From a virus: a DNA stretch of 32,679 bases. The stretch covers positions 1 to 32,679 of the IMG/VR virus record IMGVR_UViG_3300046534_000592; one strand, written 5' to 3'. The translations under genes were made by a program, and so were the position numbers. How positions within the stretch are numbered: position 1 is the stretch's first letter; every line of letters begins with the position of its first letter. The notes beneath the pieces are model-generated. The model made no database searches and was not told where the DNA came from. It saw nothing but the letters and a program-made list of their open reading frames with translations. Below, piece after piece: positions 1 to 9,253 of the stretch.

Positions 1-126
1 AGCAAGATCTATGTCTTTCTGAAGAGCAAACCACATGCCCACCACGGTAACAACAAAGCCTACGATTATTAATAATGTTTTTAAATCTAAAGTTAATTCA
101 GTGTTTTCTGAAATTTTGTTACTCAT
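1..126 (-). CDS. Small membrane protein, 3' end cut by window edge
   Basis: The first 42 codons of a gene that runs off the left edge. The protein starts MSNKISENTELTLDLK and continues into one clear hydrophobic segment at about residues 17-35 (LLIIVGFVVTVVGMWFAL), followed by a polar turn (QKDIDLA) where the window ends. The short polar N-terminus, single membrane span and charged exit resemble small one-span membrane proteins found late in the lysis or structural modules of marine phages. It begins 24 bases after the lipoprotein stop, so it is probably the next gene of the same transcript. Its function is unknown to me. A role at the host membrane is inferred from the span alone. The start is the only ATG before the span. 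Confidence 0.7.
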   Translation of the reverse strand, partial: MSNKISENTELTLDLKTLLIIVGFVVTVVGMWFALQKDIDLA

Positions 127-150
127 TGTTTTATTTGTATTTTTTAAATA

Positions 151-789
151 TTAATTTCCTTTTTTACTAACTCTTGTAACAATAAGAGTTGAGCTGTTGT
201 TAGGTTTTGAATTATAACTAGGTCTAGAGTTATAACTAGGTTTACTGTTAAAACTAGGTTTGTTATTAAAACTAGGTTTAGAATTAAAACTAGGTTTTGG
301 TTTGTTATAATTAACTTTAGGTCTTATAACTGGTTTATAGCTCACGACTGGTTTGTTATTTAGAACGAGTCTAGATCTATTAAGTTTGCCTAGAGCTAAA
401 GCATCTTTAACTTTTAGTTGGTTTCTTCTACTAGAATTATAAACTACATTATAACCTTGATTATTAAAAGGTCCTTGATTCCAAGGTACCATATAGTACT
501 CCCAATAATTCCAAGGTCTGTAAAAGCTAGAATAGTAGTTATAAAAATTTCCTTGATAAAAATTAAAATCCATCCATAAAGGTCTCATACTCCAGTAACC
601 ATAGTTATTAGTAAAATAAAAACGAGCCTTAAAAGGTTCGAATTTTATACGCACTATGCTTGTGTCAAAACCAGTAAACATAGATGTTATATCTTTTGGA
701 GACGTTTGCACATCTACATAAGTACTAGGAACATATTGATAACTTCCACAGCTACATAGTAGCATTACTAATATTACAAGTTTTTTCAT
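151..789 (-). CDS. Phage-encoded lipoprotein with aromatic core and KPSFNS repeats
   Basis: A 212-residue protein with a lipoprotein signal: MKK, a hydrophobic stretch (LVILVMLL) and the lipobox L11-C-S-C14, so C14 should be lipidated after signal peptidase II cleavage. I chose the ATG at 789 because it puts MKK directly before the hydrophobic segment and avoids overlap with the giant gene, which ends at 791; a start at 819 would add ten residues and a 29-base overlap. Residues about 60-110 are very rich in Tyr, Trp, Phe and Asn. The last third has about five K-P-S-F/Y-N-S/N repeats. No acidic surface-export signal follows C14, so it may face the periplasm. The family is unknown to me. Plausible roles are envelope change during infection or superinfection exclusion; both are inference. 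Confidence 0.8.
   Translation of the reverse strand: MKKLVILVMLLCSCGSYQYVPSTYVDVQTSPKDITSMFTGFDTSIVRIKFEPFKARFYFTNNYGYWSMRPLWMDFNFYQGNFYNYYSSFYRPWNYWEYYMVPWNQGPFNNQGYNVVYNSSRRNQLKVKDALALGKLNRSRLVLNNKPVVSYKPVIRPKVNYNKPKPSFNSKPSFNNKPSFNSKPSYNSRPSYNSKPNNSSTLIVTRVSKKGN
201..300. repeat. 18-base tandem repeat inside the lipoprotein gene
   Basis: Five complete 18-base units starting with TAGGTTT or TAGGTCT lie head to tail at 201-218, 219-236, 237-254, 255-272 and 273-290, followed by a partial unit to 300. The length keeps the reading frame and encodes the K-P-S-F/Y-N-S/N repeat of the lipoprotein. Units differ mainly in the middle bases, so this is a moderately diverged coding minisatellite. Confidence 0.9.
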
Positions 790-790
790 G

Positions 791-3700
791 TTATTTAAGT
801 TTTTTGTTTTGTAATTCAATTATTTTTTTAATTCTAACTTCTTCGTATTTTAAAGCTTTTATTTGTTGTTTGGTTAAACCTAAATCTAATAACATTTGTT
901 TTTGTTCTACTACACTAGTATCTTTCTTCATTTTTAAAACCTTATCTCTAAGTATCGTCTGTGGTGTTTGTATTTCTTTGTCTTCAACGCCATAATAAGG
1001 TAAACCTACGTCCCAAGTTCCCCAACCAAGAGATAATGCAACTTTTTGCCATTTTTCAGAACTGTCGCTAAATATAGCTCTAAGATTGTTGATTTTTTGT
1101 ATAGCTCTATCTAACGGTATGTTTGTTAAAGCAGAGACTACTTGAGCTCCTGCTAAATACGCTGGGTTATTTAAACCAAAACCTTCTTCTTCCATTCTTT
1201 TTTGATCCCAAGATAATGTATTAGCAGCAGATTTAAGTTTTCTAATTTTAGAATCTAATGGTGGTGAGAAACCAAACAAATCAAATATAGCTTTTGCAAA
1301 ATCAGGAGATCCAGATTTATCGTTTTCTCTAGCTATAGTCATTATAGCATCTTTTAAAGCAACAACAGCAGCTCCTTGTATTCCAAGACCTCTTAATAAT
1401 GAATCCGCCATACCGTTAGCTATTCTACCTGTTTTATCATCTATTTTCTTTTGTCTTGCTTCGTCTGTTTCTTCTTCTTCGTCATCAAACGCTAGAGCAA
1501 ATAACGCGGTTTGTAAAGCGTTAAACATTAAATTCTGTATAGCAGCATAGTAAACTATTTTAGACACGTTACTTCTCCAATCACCTCTACCATTTATTAA
1601 ATCTTGTGTCGATCTTTTTATTATACGAGCATATTGCATAGGTGTGTTAGCAAAAGCTAATATTACACGACCAGCACCTGAAGCTTGTTGTTGAGATATT
1701 TTACTTGGATTACTAGATTGTTGACTTGTTTCTGCGATAGCATAGAAATCTTGAAAAGCTTGAGCTTCGGCATCTTTTTTACTCATGCCTTGTTTTATCA
1801 ATGAATTAACTCTATTTCTAAAAAACGTAGCACCACCAGAAGCTATAGCAAAACTATCTGCGAATCTTGTTAATACAAATCCTTTACTTAATAATAAATT
1901 AAGAAATGCTTTAGGTTTATTAGTGCTTTCAGAAACTGCATCAGCAATTTCAGATTCACTTACGTTTATTTTTAATCCATCACGTCTATCAACTAAGTAA
2001 GGTGAATTCATTAATGTCATAAAATCTTTCCAGTATTGTTTTTGATTTGCAAAAGCTTTACCAGCAGCTACTATATTATTATCACCCCAATTTATGAAGT
2101 TTACCGCAGATATGGTTTGTAATACAGCAGACCTTGTGTTTAAGAACATTATAGCGCCAACAGAGTTGTTTAACCAATCTAGTAAATTGTTTACTATTCT
2201 AGATCCTCCTATTGGTCTGTTAGAGCCAGATTTCATTCTAGCTAATTGATCTCTTAAAGCTTCTACATATCTTGGGCCATAGGCAGCTTCAAGTTTAGCT
2301 AAGTTTTTTTCTGAGAATATAATATCTACATTTTCTTGCCACTCTTGTAAGTACTCTTTTCTATTTGTCTTATTGATATCGTTTATTATATCTGAAACAA
2401 TAGTACCAGCTAACCAGTTTTCTCCAGCTTTAGGATATGGTTTACCTTTTTGCATTTTTATTAATTCATCAGCAAACACATCTAGCTCAGCGTTGTTATC
2501 TACAAAATCATTTAATTGTTTAACATCTCTTTTAGATAAACCAGGTATTGTCATACCTTGTCTTGTCCATATAGCAACTCTTACTGCTTGGCCAAACGTA
2601 AAACCTCCAATACCAGTTTGTTTAGATAAAGACTTAGGTAATGTTTTTAGTTTATTTTTTAAAGCCTTAAAGTCGTTTGCAGCGCTAGTTTTAGCTCTTA
2701 TCAAAGCTGTTTCTGCTCTATTATATGGATCTATTACGTTATCTTTGAAAAAAGCCATTTGAGCATCTCCAACTTTACCTTTACCAAGAAGCTTGTATAT
2801 TAACCCTAAGAAATCTTCAGCCGATGGAGTTGTAAAGAAACTGTATTTACCTTTGTTAGCTCCAACCGTTTTAGCTCTAGCTGGTGAATATTCTTTATAA
2901 GACTCAATACCTGTAGCGCCTTCAATAACATCGTTCATTATTTTATCAAAATTCAACGATTTACTAAATTTAGCTTGTTGAACCTTAGACTTAACATCTA
3001 CTTGATCTAGTATTTCTTTAACAGCTTTAACATTTCCAATAGCATCATCGGCAAAATAAAAATCATTGTAACCTTCTGCTGTCTTACTTACTACCCAATT
3101 AGCCTTAGCTTGTGGTGATCCATTTTCTAAGCCTGTGATATTTTCTAATGGTAAATTTAAACCTATGCCATCTAAAAACGTTTTAATACCTGTAGCTGCT
3201 ATTTGTGGTCTAGCTGTTAATACAAATATATCTTTACTTCCAAACTTACCTTGACGTCTTAACGCTAAATCAGCAAGTGGTCCTTTTTGAGTGCCTTTAC
3301 TTACGTTTTCAAAATTAGTAAAATCAAACGTAGCACCATCGTCTTGTAAGTCACTAGCTTGTTCTGCAAATTGAGCAGCGCTAATTTCTTTTATGTTACC
3401 ATCAGCACTTGTTACTATAACTTTTTCTTTTGTTCTAGCTAAAGTATCATCAAAGTCAAAAACACTAATACCTTTAGGTTTTGTGTTTAAAGATTTTGAA
3501 AACTTAAGAGTTTTATCGTAGTTTTCTAATACTTCTATTTGTTGATCCATACTCATGTTTGTATCAACTTTTCCTGGAAATAAACTAGCGTTATTTTTGC
3601 TAGCACCTATTACTGATTCACCTAAATTATTAACATAAGTATTTAATCTGCCTACAGATCTAGAGAATTTCATGTTAGGATCTGTAGCTTGCTCTAGCAT

Positions 3701-6700
3701 TAGTTTTTTCTGAATACTAACTGAATTAGGATCTGTTTTGAATTTACCTTTTAAAGGATAACCCATAGTAGTTGCTATATCTAAACCAGTGTTTAGATCT
3801 TGAATTGTGTTTAGATTGATATCAGCGGCAGCTAATCTTAAGAAACCAGCATTTGGCGTTAATATATTGGTTCCATCAGCAAATCTTGCACCTAACTTAG
3901 CTTTATCTAAAAGAACATCTGAAGAATTAGATAGTTGAACTTGAACAAAATTATCTTTAACTCCTTTCATTATTGGCGTAACTGTGTTTGTGGCTAAACC
4001 ATAAATAATAGAAAGACCAACTTTAGAAGCAGGTGGACTATGTTCTTCAATATAATCAAGATATCTTTTAGCTTGTTTTGTACCTTTAGGTGCTTTTACA
4101 AAAACATCAGAAACACCTACAAACGGTGCTGATATTTTTATTAAACTTGTAGTACCTTGATAAGCTTGAGAAATAAATAAAGCAGCGTCATTTAATGGTA
4201 TCGTTTTATTTTGAACTCCTTTATCTAGTATTTTAACAAAATCAGCTAAAGCTTTTTGATTTATTTCTTCTTGAGCTTTATTTGCTTTTTTCTGTTTTCT
4301 AGTTAACTTTGTATTTCTTGGTATTATAACTCTTCCTACGTTTTTAAAGTTATCTATAACTTCAGACGAATACAAACTGTTGTTAGCATCTGCAACCCTC
4401 ATCATTTCTATATAAGCAGGATCAGTTTTGCCGTAGTATAAAGATCCTTTAGCTGCTTGAATTTTAACATTTTGACCTGGGTAAGCAGCTTCGATACTTT
4501 GTAAAGTAGGTAGAGTATAAAGTTTAGGTCTAGTTCCATCTTCACGTTTTTTACCATATCTTTGTTTACCATCTTTATCAAGTGTAGGTGTACCTATTAT
4601 AGTTTTACCATTATCTAAAGTATAATAATAATCTCCATTTTTAGCCTCTGTTCTTTTAGCACCAAAATTACCTAATCCTAATAAGTTTATAGCAGCAGCA
4701 GGTATGTTACCTTTTATTATAGACTGTAACACAGAGTCTTGTCTAGCTTTTCTGTTACTGTCAGTAGCTGTTATGTCACCTTTTAATAAACCTTTATCTT
4801 TTAAATAAATAGCCAAATTATCAATACCGTTTAAGCTTGATACTTCAGTAAGCTGAGTATTTTGTAGAGATGTTATAGTTTTGCTATACACTTTTTTACC
4901 TCTACCAGATCCCATTCGTTGTTTCTGAGTAGCGTCTTTAATATTAGATCTAGCTACAACGTTTGCTAACTGTTGGAATATTATTTTGTTTATTCCTTTT
5001 ATAGTTTGAGCTTGCTTAGATCTATATAGCTTAGCATCGTCAGGAGATTTCATAGCATCAGCAATTTCTTTTATGCGTATGTCTTTTCTTTTTACTAGTT
5101 TTCCATCAGAGTTTGTAGTGTAAAATAATTCTTTAACGTTACCTGGTATACCAGTTGCTTTACCTAAATCATCATAAGCGTCAGGCAACAACTCAATAAC
5201 TTCTTGAGCGTTTTTATTTATAAAAGTTCTTAACGTTCTAAAAGCTTCGTTTTCTTTTTCTTTAATATTTTCAGCAGCACTAACTTCTTGTTGTTTACCA
5301 CCTTTCATGCCCATAGCAAATAATAGCTTTGGGTTCAAACCAAATACTTTACCCCAAGCATCTGCTAATTGTTTTCCTGGCTTTATACTTTTAAAATTAT
5401 CTTTAGAAAAATCTCTACCTTTTTGATCTGATTCAATAGCAGCAATCAAAAGCGGCATATTTTTACCATCACCATCCTCTAAAAATTGTAACTTTCTAGC
5501 GTCTACAAGTTTTTTCTCTGCTTTATCATTTAAGTTACTTTTAGCGTTTAAATCACCTGGCATTTGTAAAGTACTATCGTCAATACTTTTTTCTTGCTTC
5601 TCTTTTTCTCCTTTTTTAAATAATTCTTTATTACTATCTCTTTGACTAAAATTAGTATTTGAAGTTATAAACTCTGCAAAACCTTCCGGGCCAACAATTT
5701 TTCCATCTGCTCTTTTTTTAGCAGGATCAAAGTTTAATAATCTGTCTGCTATGTTTTTTAAATTTAAAGTAACCTGCTCAGGTGATGTAGACTTTGTAAT
5801 TACGTACGCTTTAATTAATGGGTTTAATTCCCCTTTATTAGTGTTTGGATTTATTGAAAAAATCTTGTTAAACACTCTAGGGTTAAAAAAATCTTGCTGT
5901 GTTTTTACATCACTAGGAACTAGCTCCTTTATTTTTTGAAATAAATCTTTAGAATCTTTGCTTACTGTTTTAGAGGTTTTTTTATCTGTACTTTTCAAGC
6001 CATCTCCTTCGTCCATAAGCTTTTGAGCTCTATCAGATATTATTCCGCTTTCAGTGTTTTTATTATAAGTCTTAATAAAGTCATATAAATCTTGACCATC
6101 TTTAAAACCTATATCACTTGGCTTAACGTCTTGACCTGTTGGGTTTTCGTTAGCAGCATTAGAAAATATTTTTGAAAAGAAATCACTTAATTTTTTTATT
6201 AACGTAGGTTTTTCAACAATTGATTCCTGTGTTATTCTGCCTTCGGCTACTAAAGAAGAAAATATAGCTAAGTATTCGTCTGGGTTTCTTTCTAAATATT
6301 CCGGCGGATATAGTCTATTACCAGTTTCCGGGTCAATTTGCTCCATCCTGGAAATTAATAAACTATAGGCATCTGGGTCTTCTTTTTTTAATATTTCTAA
6401 AAACTCATCTTTTAGTTTTTCACCATTAGGTCCTGAAAATTCAGACTTAAGTATTTTATGTAACAATTCATGTCTACCAACGCCAACCGCGCCAGCTTCT
6501 CTCATGTGTTGTTTATTAATAAATATTTCTCCTGTCTTAGCGTCTACATAGGCATCTACGTTAGGATCTGTTTCCCCTGTAGCTTCCATAAATTCAGCGC
6601 TAGTTTCAAATGACTTTACCTTACCTTTGCCGTATTTTTTAGCAAGAGCAACTTCGTTTTCTACTTTTTTATTAATTTTATCTTTGTATTCTTGTAGTTG

Positions 6701-9241
6701 TTCTGGTGTTAGATTTTGTGTTTGTATTTGCTTTAAGCGTTGATCAATTTCTTTTATTCTATTAGAAGCACCTTCTGTCAAAGCAGCATTTCCACCGGTT
6801 TTTATCTTTCCATCTAAAACTTCTGCTTCCGCAAGTAAGTCAATTGCTTCTGCTCTTGCTTGACCAGTTAAAGCAGTTGCGTTAAGCTGGTTGTTAGCAC
6901 CTTGTTGTCTTTTAAAGTTAGCTTTTATCTCATCAGACTTAGTAGTAGTAATCTCACCGTTATCTACTTTTCTTTTTAACTCCGTGTTCAAAAACATTTC
7001 TGCTTGAGGGTTTTCAAGTATCTTAGTACGTTTATTAGCTTTATCATCTAAAGTTAACTTAGGTTTAGAATCAACTTTTTGATTACTCTCTTTTTTATAA
7101 TTTCTACTAGTATCTAAAGAATCACTTTCAACAACTGCCTCAGCATCAGACTTTTTAATTGTAGCTTGTCTATTGCCTTTCTCATTAACTTGAGTTTCAG
7201 TTTCAGCTACTTCATCTTCTAAAGTTTTAGATTTTTTACTTTCTATTTTTTGATCTTCAATTGATTCTTGGCCTTTAACCGTGTCTTGAACTGGAGTAGA
7301 TGTTTCTTTAGCGTCTCTTATAGGTCCAGAACCTTGGTCATCAGGACCTTCTTCGTTAGGTGGTCTTTTAGTTGTAGAATCTTCCATTCCAGTGATAGCC
7401 TCAGAACTTAAATCAAACATTCCACTTAAACTAGTGTAGCCAGATTGTTTTAAATTTGTACCAATTCTTTTTGAATTAATAGTTGACCTAAGTACTTGTG
7501 CACCTGAACCAGCAAAACTCATACCTCCACCCATAACACCACCAATTAAGAAAGTGTCCATAATTTCTCCCCATGCAGGTATCCAATTCTTAACCTCATC
7601 TTTATAGACGTAATCAGCGGCTTGATTAATCATTAAGGTTGCGGTTTCAGACAAACCTTCTTGACCAAATTCTTTTAATACTTTTGTAGCGTGTTGTAAT
7701 AAACTTTTTTTGATAACTTCTTTACCTCCGCCTCTTAAGCCTTGGAACATTCCTTTACCAATCTTTTTAGTAACTAATTCTAGTAAACCTTCAGACGCAC
7801 CTATTACATAAGCATGACCTATTCTATCCCAACCTAAAGGTCTTCCGTCTTTAGCGCTTTCCATATTTGTTTTAGCTGCTTCACCTACAACAATAGAAGC
7901 AATACCAACGTACGGTACCATAGATTGAACGACAGAAGGTAACGAACCTAGCGCTGCTGCGGTTATTCTGGAAGATCCTGTTACCCAAGCAGCAAGTCTT
8001 TCTTTACCTGTAAGATCTCCGTCAAATGCTTTTCCTAAAGTTTCAGTCATACCAACCTTATTAAAATCAAATAAAGTTTGGTTTAACTGATTTGCTTTCT
8101 TACTATAAACATCGTAAGCTTTTTCCCCACCTTCAACTAAATCTTTTTGAGTAATAAAATCTAATGCGACTTCGCCGGTCATGTTTCTTAATGCTTTCAT
8201 CGCAGTGCTGTTTAGAAAATCTTGAGCACCTTGTGGTAATATTTCACCTAAAGAATCACCAATAACTTTTTTAGTGTCTGCTAAAAGTTTAGGTGCAGCC
8301 ATTAGCCCCATACCTATGTTTAACATGCCACTTTCAACAAGATCTCCTACCTCTTCTCCGAAATCATAACTTTCACCATAAGCACCGGCTTTTCCACCAT
8401 CTCCTATAGCAAACTCTGTAACTATATCGTTAACAACATTATCAAAACTTATACCATCCCAAGAGTCATCTTCATAATCACTAAAGTCTAATATACCGGC
8501 GTAATTTAAAGCACCAGCTATAGGCTCAAGAACGAAATCAGCATAAGCATCCACCCCATCTATAAGAGCTTCAACACCTTCGCCTGATGCTCTAGCAATT
8601 GCTTCACCCCATTTAGCGTCGTCAGCAAAGAAATTAAAATCTTCTTGACCTACTTTCCACCAATTATCTGTATCAATAATATCAGACAACTGTAAACCAT
8701 CACCACCAGTAATCATACCATGCCAACCTAATTCATTATCTGCTTTGTATTTTAATACAGCTTCTTTTCTATCTATCTCTTGTTGCTTTTGACCTTCTAC
8801 TTGGCTAAAGTATTGTTCTCTTTTTTCGTCATCAAAATCAGAGTGACCAAATAGATTAGCTATTGAAGCTTTTGCAACATTGCCTTCGTCTGAAGTATTA
8901 TCGTTAGCGTTCGTCCACTCTTCTTTAGATCCTTCTTTTCTAGAGTAATAAATCCCTTGAGACTTGTCTTCTGGATTTAATTCAAATTTGTATTCATAAC
9001 CATCGCCTCTTGACAAGACTTGACCTGGGTTAGCGGTTGGTCGTGAAGCCGATGAACCATCTCCCGATTGTGATTCCGTGCTGGATGCGTTGGCGTTCGT
9101 TGACACCGCAGTTGCATCCTGATTCTGGGTGTCGTATGTCTTTACTGGATTATCTATATCGTATTGTCTTGCTTTTTCAAAGACTTCGTTGCTGTTTGCT
9201 CCTTGAGCTATCAAGCTTTCTATGTATTCTAACTTATTCAT
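791..9241 (-). CDS. Giant polyvalent virion protein with zincin and HAD phosphatase motifs
   Basis: At 2816 residues this is by far the largest gene. Residues 1-120 are polar and low in complexity. Hydrophobic Gly/Ala-rich stretches lie at about 415-457 and 555-580. A charged, probably disordered linker covers about 630-780. A zinc-peptidase motif HELLH is at 924-928. A HAD hydrolase set follows: DFDDT at 1929-1933 (nucleophile D1929, acid/base D1931), VLTARP with T2009, and FADD with D2065-D2066. The helical C-terminal part has a hydrophobic run near 2560-2583 followed by an acidic EEEE patch. Multi-enzyme giant proteins at the end of phage structural modules are known as polyvalent proteins, thought to be packaged and injected with DNA. 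Position after the ejection-type gene supports that role. Substrates of the two enzymes are unknown. The stretch from about 1000 to 1850 I cannot assign. Confidence 0.85.
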   Translation of the reverse strand: MNKLEYIESLIAQGANSNEVFEKARQYDIDNPVKTYDTQNQDATAVSTNANASSTESQSGDGSSASRPTANPGQVLSRGDGYEYKFELNPEDKSQGIYYSRKEGSKEEWTNANDNTSDEGNVAKASIANLFGHSDFDDEKREQYFSQVEGQKQQEIDRKEAVLKYKADNELGWHGMITGGDGLQLSDIIDTDNWWKVGQEDFNFFADDAKWGEAIARASGEGVEALIDGVDAYADFVLEPIAGALNYAGILDFSDYEDDSWDGISFDNVVNDIVTEFAIGDGGKAGAYGESYDFGEEVGDLVESGMLNIGMGLMAAPKLLADTKKVIGDSLGEILPQGAQDFLNSTAMKALRNMTGEVALDFITQKDLVEGGEKAYDVYSKKANQLNQTLFDFNKVGMTETLGKAFDGDLTGKERLAAWVTGSSRITAAALGSLPSVVQSMVPYVGIASIVVGEAAKTNMESAKDGRPLGWDRIGHAYVIGASEGLLELVTKKIGKGMFQGLRGGGKEVIKKSLLQHATKVLKEFGQEGLSETATLMINQAADYVYKDEVKNWIPAWGEIMDTFLIGGVMGGGMSFAGSGAQVLRSTINSKRIGTNLKQSGYTSLSGMFDLSSEAITGMEDSTTKRPPNEEGPDDQGSGPIRDAKETSTPVQDTVKGQESIEDQKIESKKSKTLEDEVAETETQVNEKGNRQATIKKSDAEAVVESDSLDTSRNYKKESNQKVDSKPKLTLDDKANKRTKILENPQAEMFLNTELKRKVDNGEITTTKSDEIKANFKRQQGANNQLNATALTGQARAEAIDLLAEAEVLDGKIKTGGNAALTEGASNRIKEIDQRLKQIQTQNLTPEQLQEYKDKINKKVENEVALAKKYGKGKVKSFETSAEFMEATGETDPNVDAYVDAKTGEIFINKQHMREAGAVGVGRHELLHKILKSEFSGPNGEKLKDEFLEILKKEDPDAYSLLISRMEQIDPETGNRLYPPEYLERNPDEYLAIFSSLVAEGRITQESIVEKPTLIKKLSDFFSKIFSNAANENPTGQDVKPSDIGFKDGQDLYDFIKTYNKNTESGIISDRAQKLMDEGDGLKSTDKKTSKTVSKDSKDLFQKIKELVPSDVKTQQDFFNPRVFNKIFSINPNTNKGELNPLIKAYVITKSTSPEQVTLNLKNIADRLLNFDPAKKRADGKIVGPEGFAEFITSNTNFSQRDSNKELFKKGEKEKQEKSIDDSTLQMPGDLNAKSNLNDKAEKKLVDARKLQFLEDGDGKNMPLLIAAIESDQKGRDFSKDNFKSIKPGKQLADAWGKVFGLNPKLLFAMGMKGGKQQEVSAAENIKEKENEAFRTLRTFINKNAQEVIELLPDAYDDLGKATGIPGNVKELFYTTNSDGKLVKRKDIRIKEIADAMKSPDDAKLYRSKQAQTIKGINKIIFQQLANVVARSNIKDATQKQRMGSGRGKKVYSKTITSLQNTQLTEVSSLNGIDNLAIYLKDKGLLKGDITATDSNRKARQDSVLQSIIKGNIPAAAINLLGLGNFGAKRTEAKNGDYYYTLDNGKTIIGTPTLDKDGKQRYGKKREDGTRPKLYTLPTLQSIEAAYPGQNVKIQAAKGSLYYGKTDPAYIEMMRVADANNSLYSSEVIDNFKNVGRVIIPRNTKLTRKQKKANKAQEEINQKALADFVKILDKGVQNKTIPLNDAALFISQAYQGTTSLIKISAPFVGVSDVFVKAPKGTKQAKRYLDYIEEHSPPASKVGLSIIYGLATNTVTPIMKGVKDNFVQVQLSNSSDVLLDKAKLGARFADGTNILTPNAGFLRLAAADINLNTIQDLNTGLDIATTMGYPLKGKFKTDPNSVSIQKKLMLEQATDPNMKFSRSVGRLNTYVNNLGESVIGASKNNASLFPGKVDTNMSMDQQIEVLENYDKTLKFSKSLNTKPKGISVFDFDDTLARTKEKVIVTSADGNIKEISAAQFAEQASDLQDDGATFDFTNFENVSKGTQKGPLADLALRRQGKFGSKDIFVLTARPQIAATGIKTFLDGIGLNLPLENITGLENGSPQAKANWVVSKTAEGYNDFYFADDAIGNVKAVKEILDQVDVKSKVQQAKFSKSLNFDKIMNDVIEGATGIESYKEYSPARAKTVGANKGKYSFFTTPSAEDFLGLIYKLLGKGKVGDAQMAFFKDNVIDPYNRAETALIRAKTSAANDFKALKNKLKTLPKSLSKQTGIGGFTFGQAVRVAIWTRQGMTIPGLSKRDVKQLNDFVDNNAELDVFADELIKMQKGKPYPKAGENWLAGTIVSDIINDINKTNRKEYLQEWQENVDIIFSEKNLAKLEAAYGPRYVEALRDQLARMKSGSNRPIGGSRIVNNLLDWLNNSVGAIMFLNTRSAVLQTISAVNFINWGDNNIVAAGKAFANQKQYWKDFMTLMNSPYLVDRRDGLKINVSESEIADAVSESTNKPKAFLNLLLSKGFVLTRFADSFAIASGGATFFRNRVNSLIKQGMSKKDAEAQAFQDFYAIAETSQQSSNPSKISQQQASGAGRVILAFANTPMQYARIIKRSTQDLINGRGDWRSNVSKIVYYAAIQNLMFNALQTALFALAFDDEEEETDEARQKKIDDKTGRIANGMADSLLRGLGIQGAAVVALKDAIMTIARENDKSGSPDFAKAIFDLFGFSPPLDSKIRKLKSAANTLSWDQKRMEEEGFGLNNPAYLAGAQVVSALTNIPLDRAIQKINNLRAIFSDSSEKWQKVALSLGWGTWDVGLPYYGVEDKEIQTPQTILRDKVLKMKKDTSVVEQKQMLLDLGLTKQQIKALKYEEVRIKKIIELQNKKLK

Positions 9242-9253
9242 TTAATTTAATTT
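9242..9253 (-). promoter_or_regulatory. TTAAA repeat leader before the giant gene
   Basis: The message reads AAATTAAATTAAATG before the start of the 2816-residue gene, and the same bases close the upstream gene. This is the third copy of the A/U-rich leader and it lacks a Shine-Dalgarno sequence. Confidence 0.4.

Noticed and set aside
201-300. CRISPR-like array
   Set aside because: The units are 18 bases without spacers, lie inside a reading frame and encode a regular peptide repeat.
804-995. Plus-strand reading frame of 63 residues
   Set aside because: It lies opposite the end of the giant gene, has no family resemblance and no neighbours on the plus strand. All well-supported genes read on the minus strand, so this is a shadow frame.
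2373-2762. Plus-strand frame of 129 residues
   Set aside because: Mirror frame of the giant gene C-terminal region; Ser/Leu-rich composition typical of antisense AT-rich coding DNA.
791-9241. A giant virion RNA polymerase, as in crAss-like phages
   Set aside because: I looked for the D-x-D-x-D catalytic pattern. The only close match (DFDDT at 1929) belongs to a complete HAD set with T2009 and D2065-D2066, so a phosphatase-type domain is the better reading.
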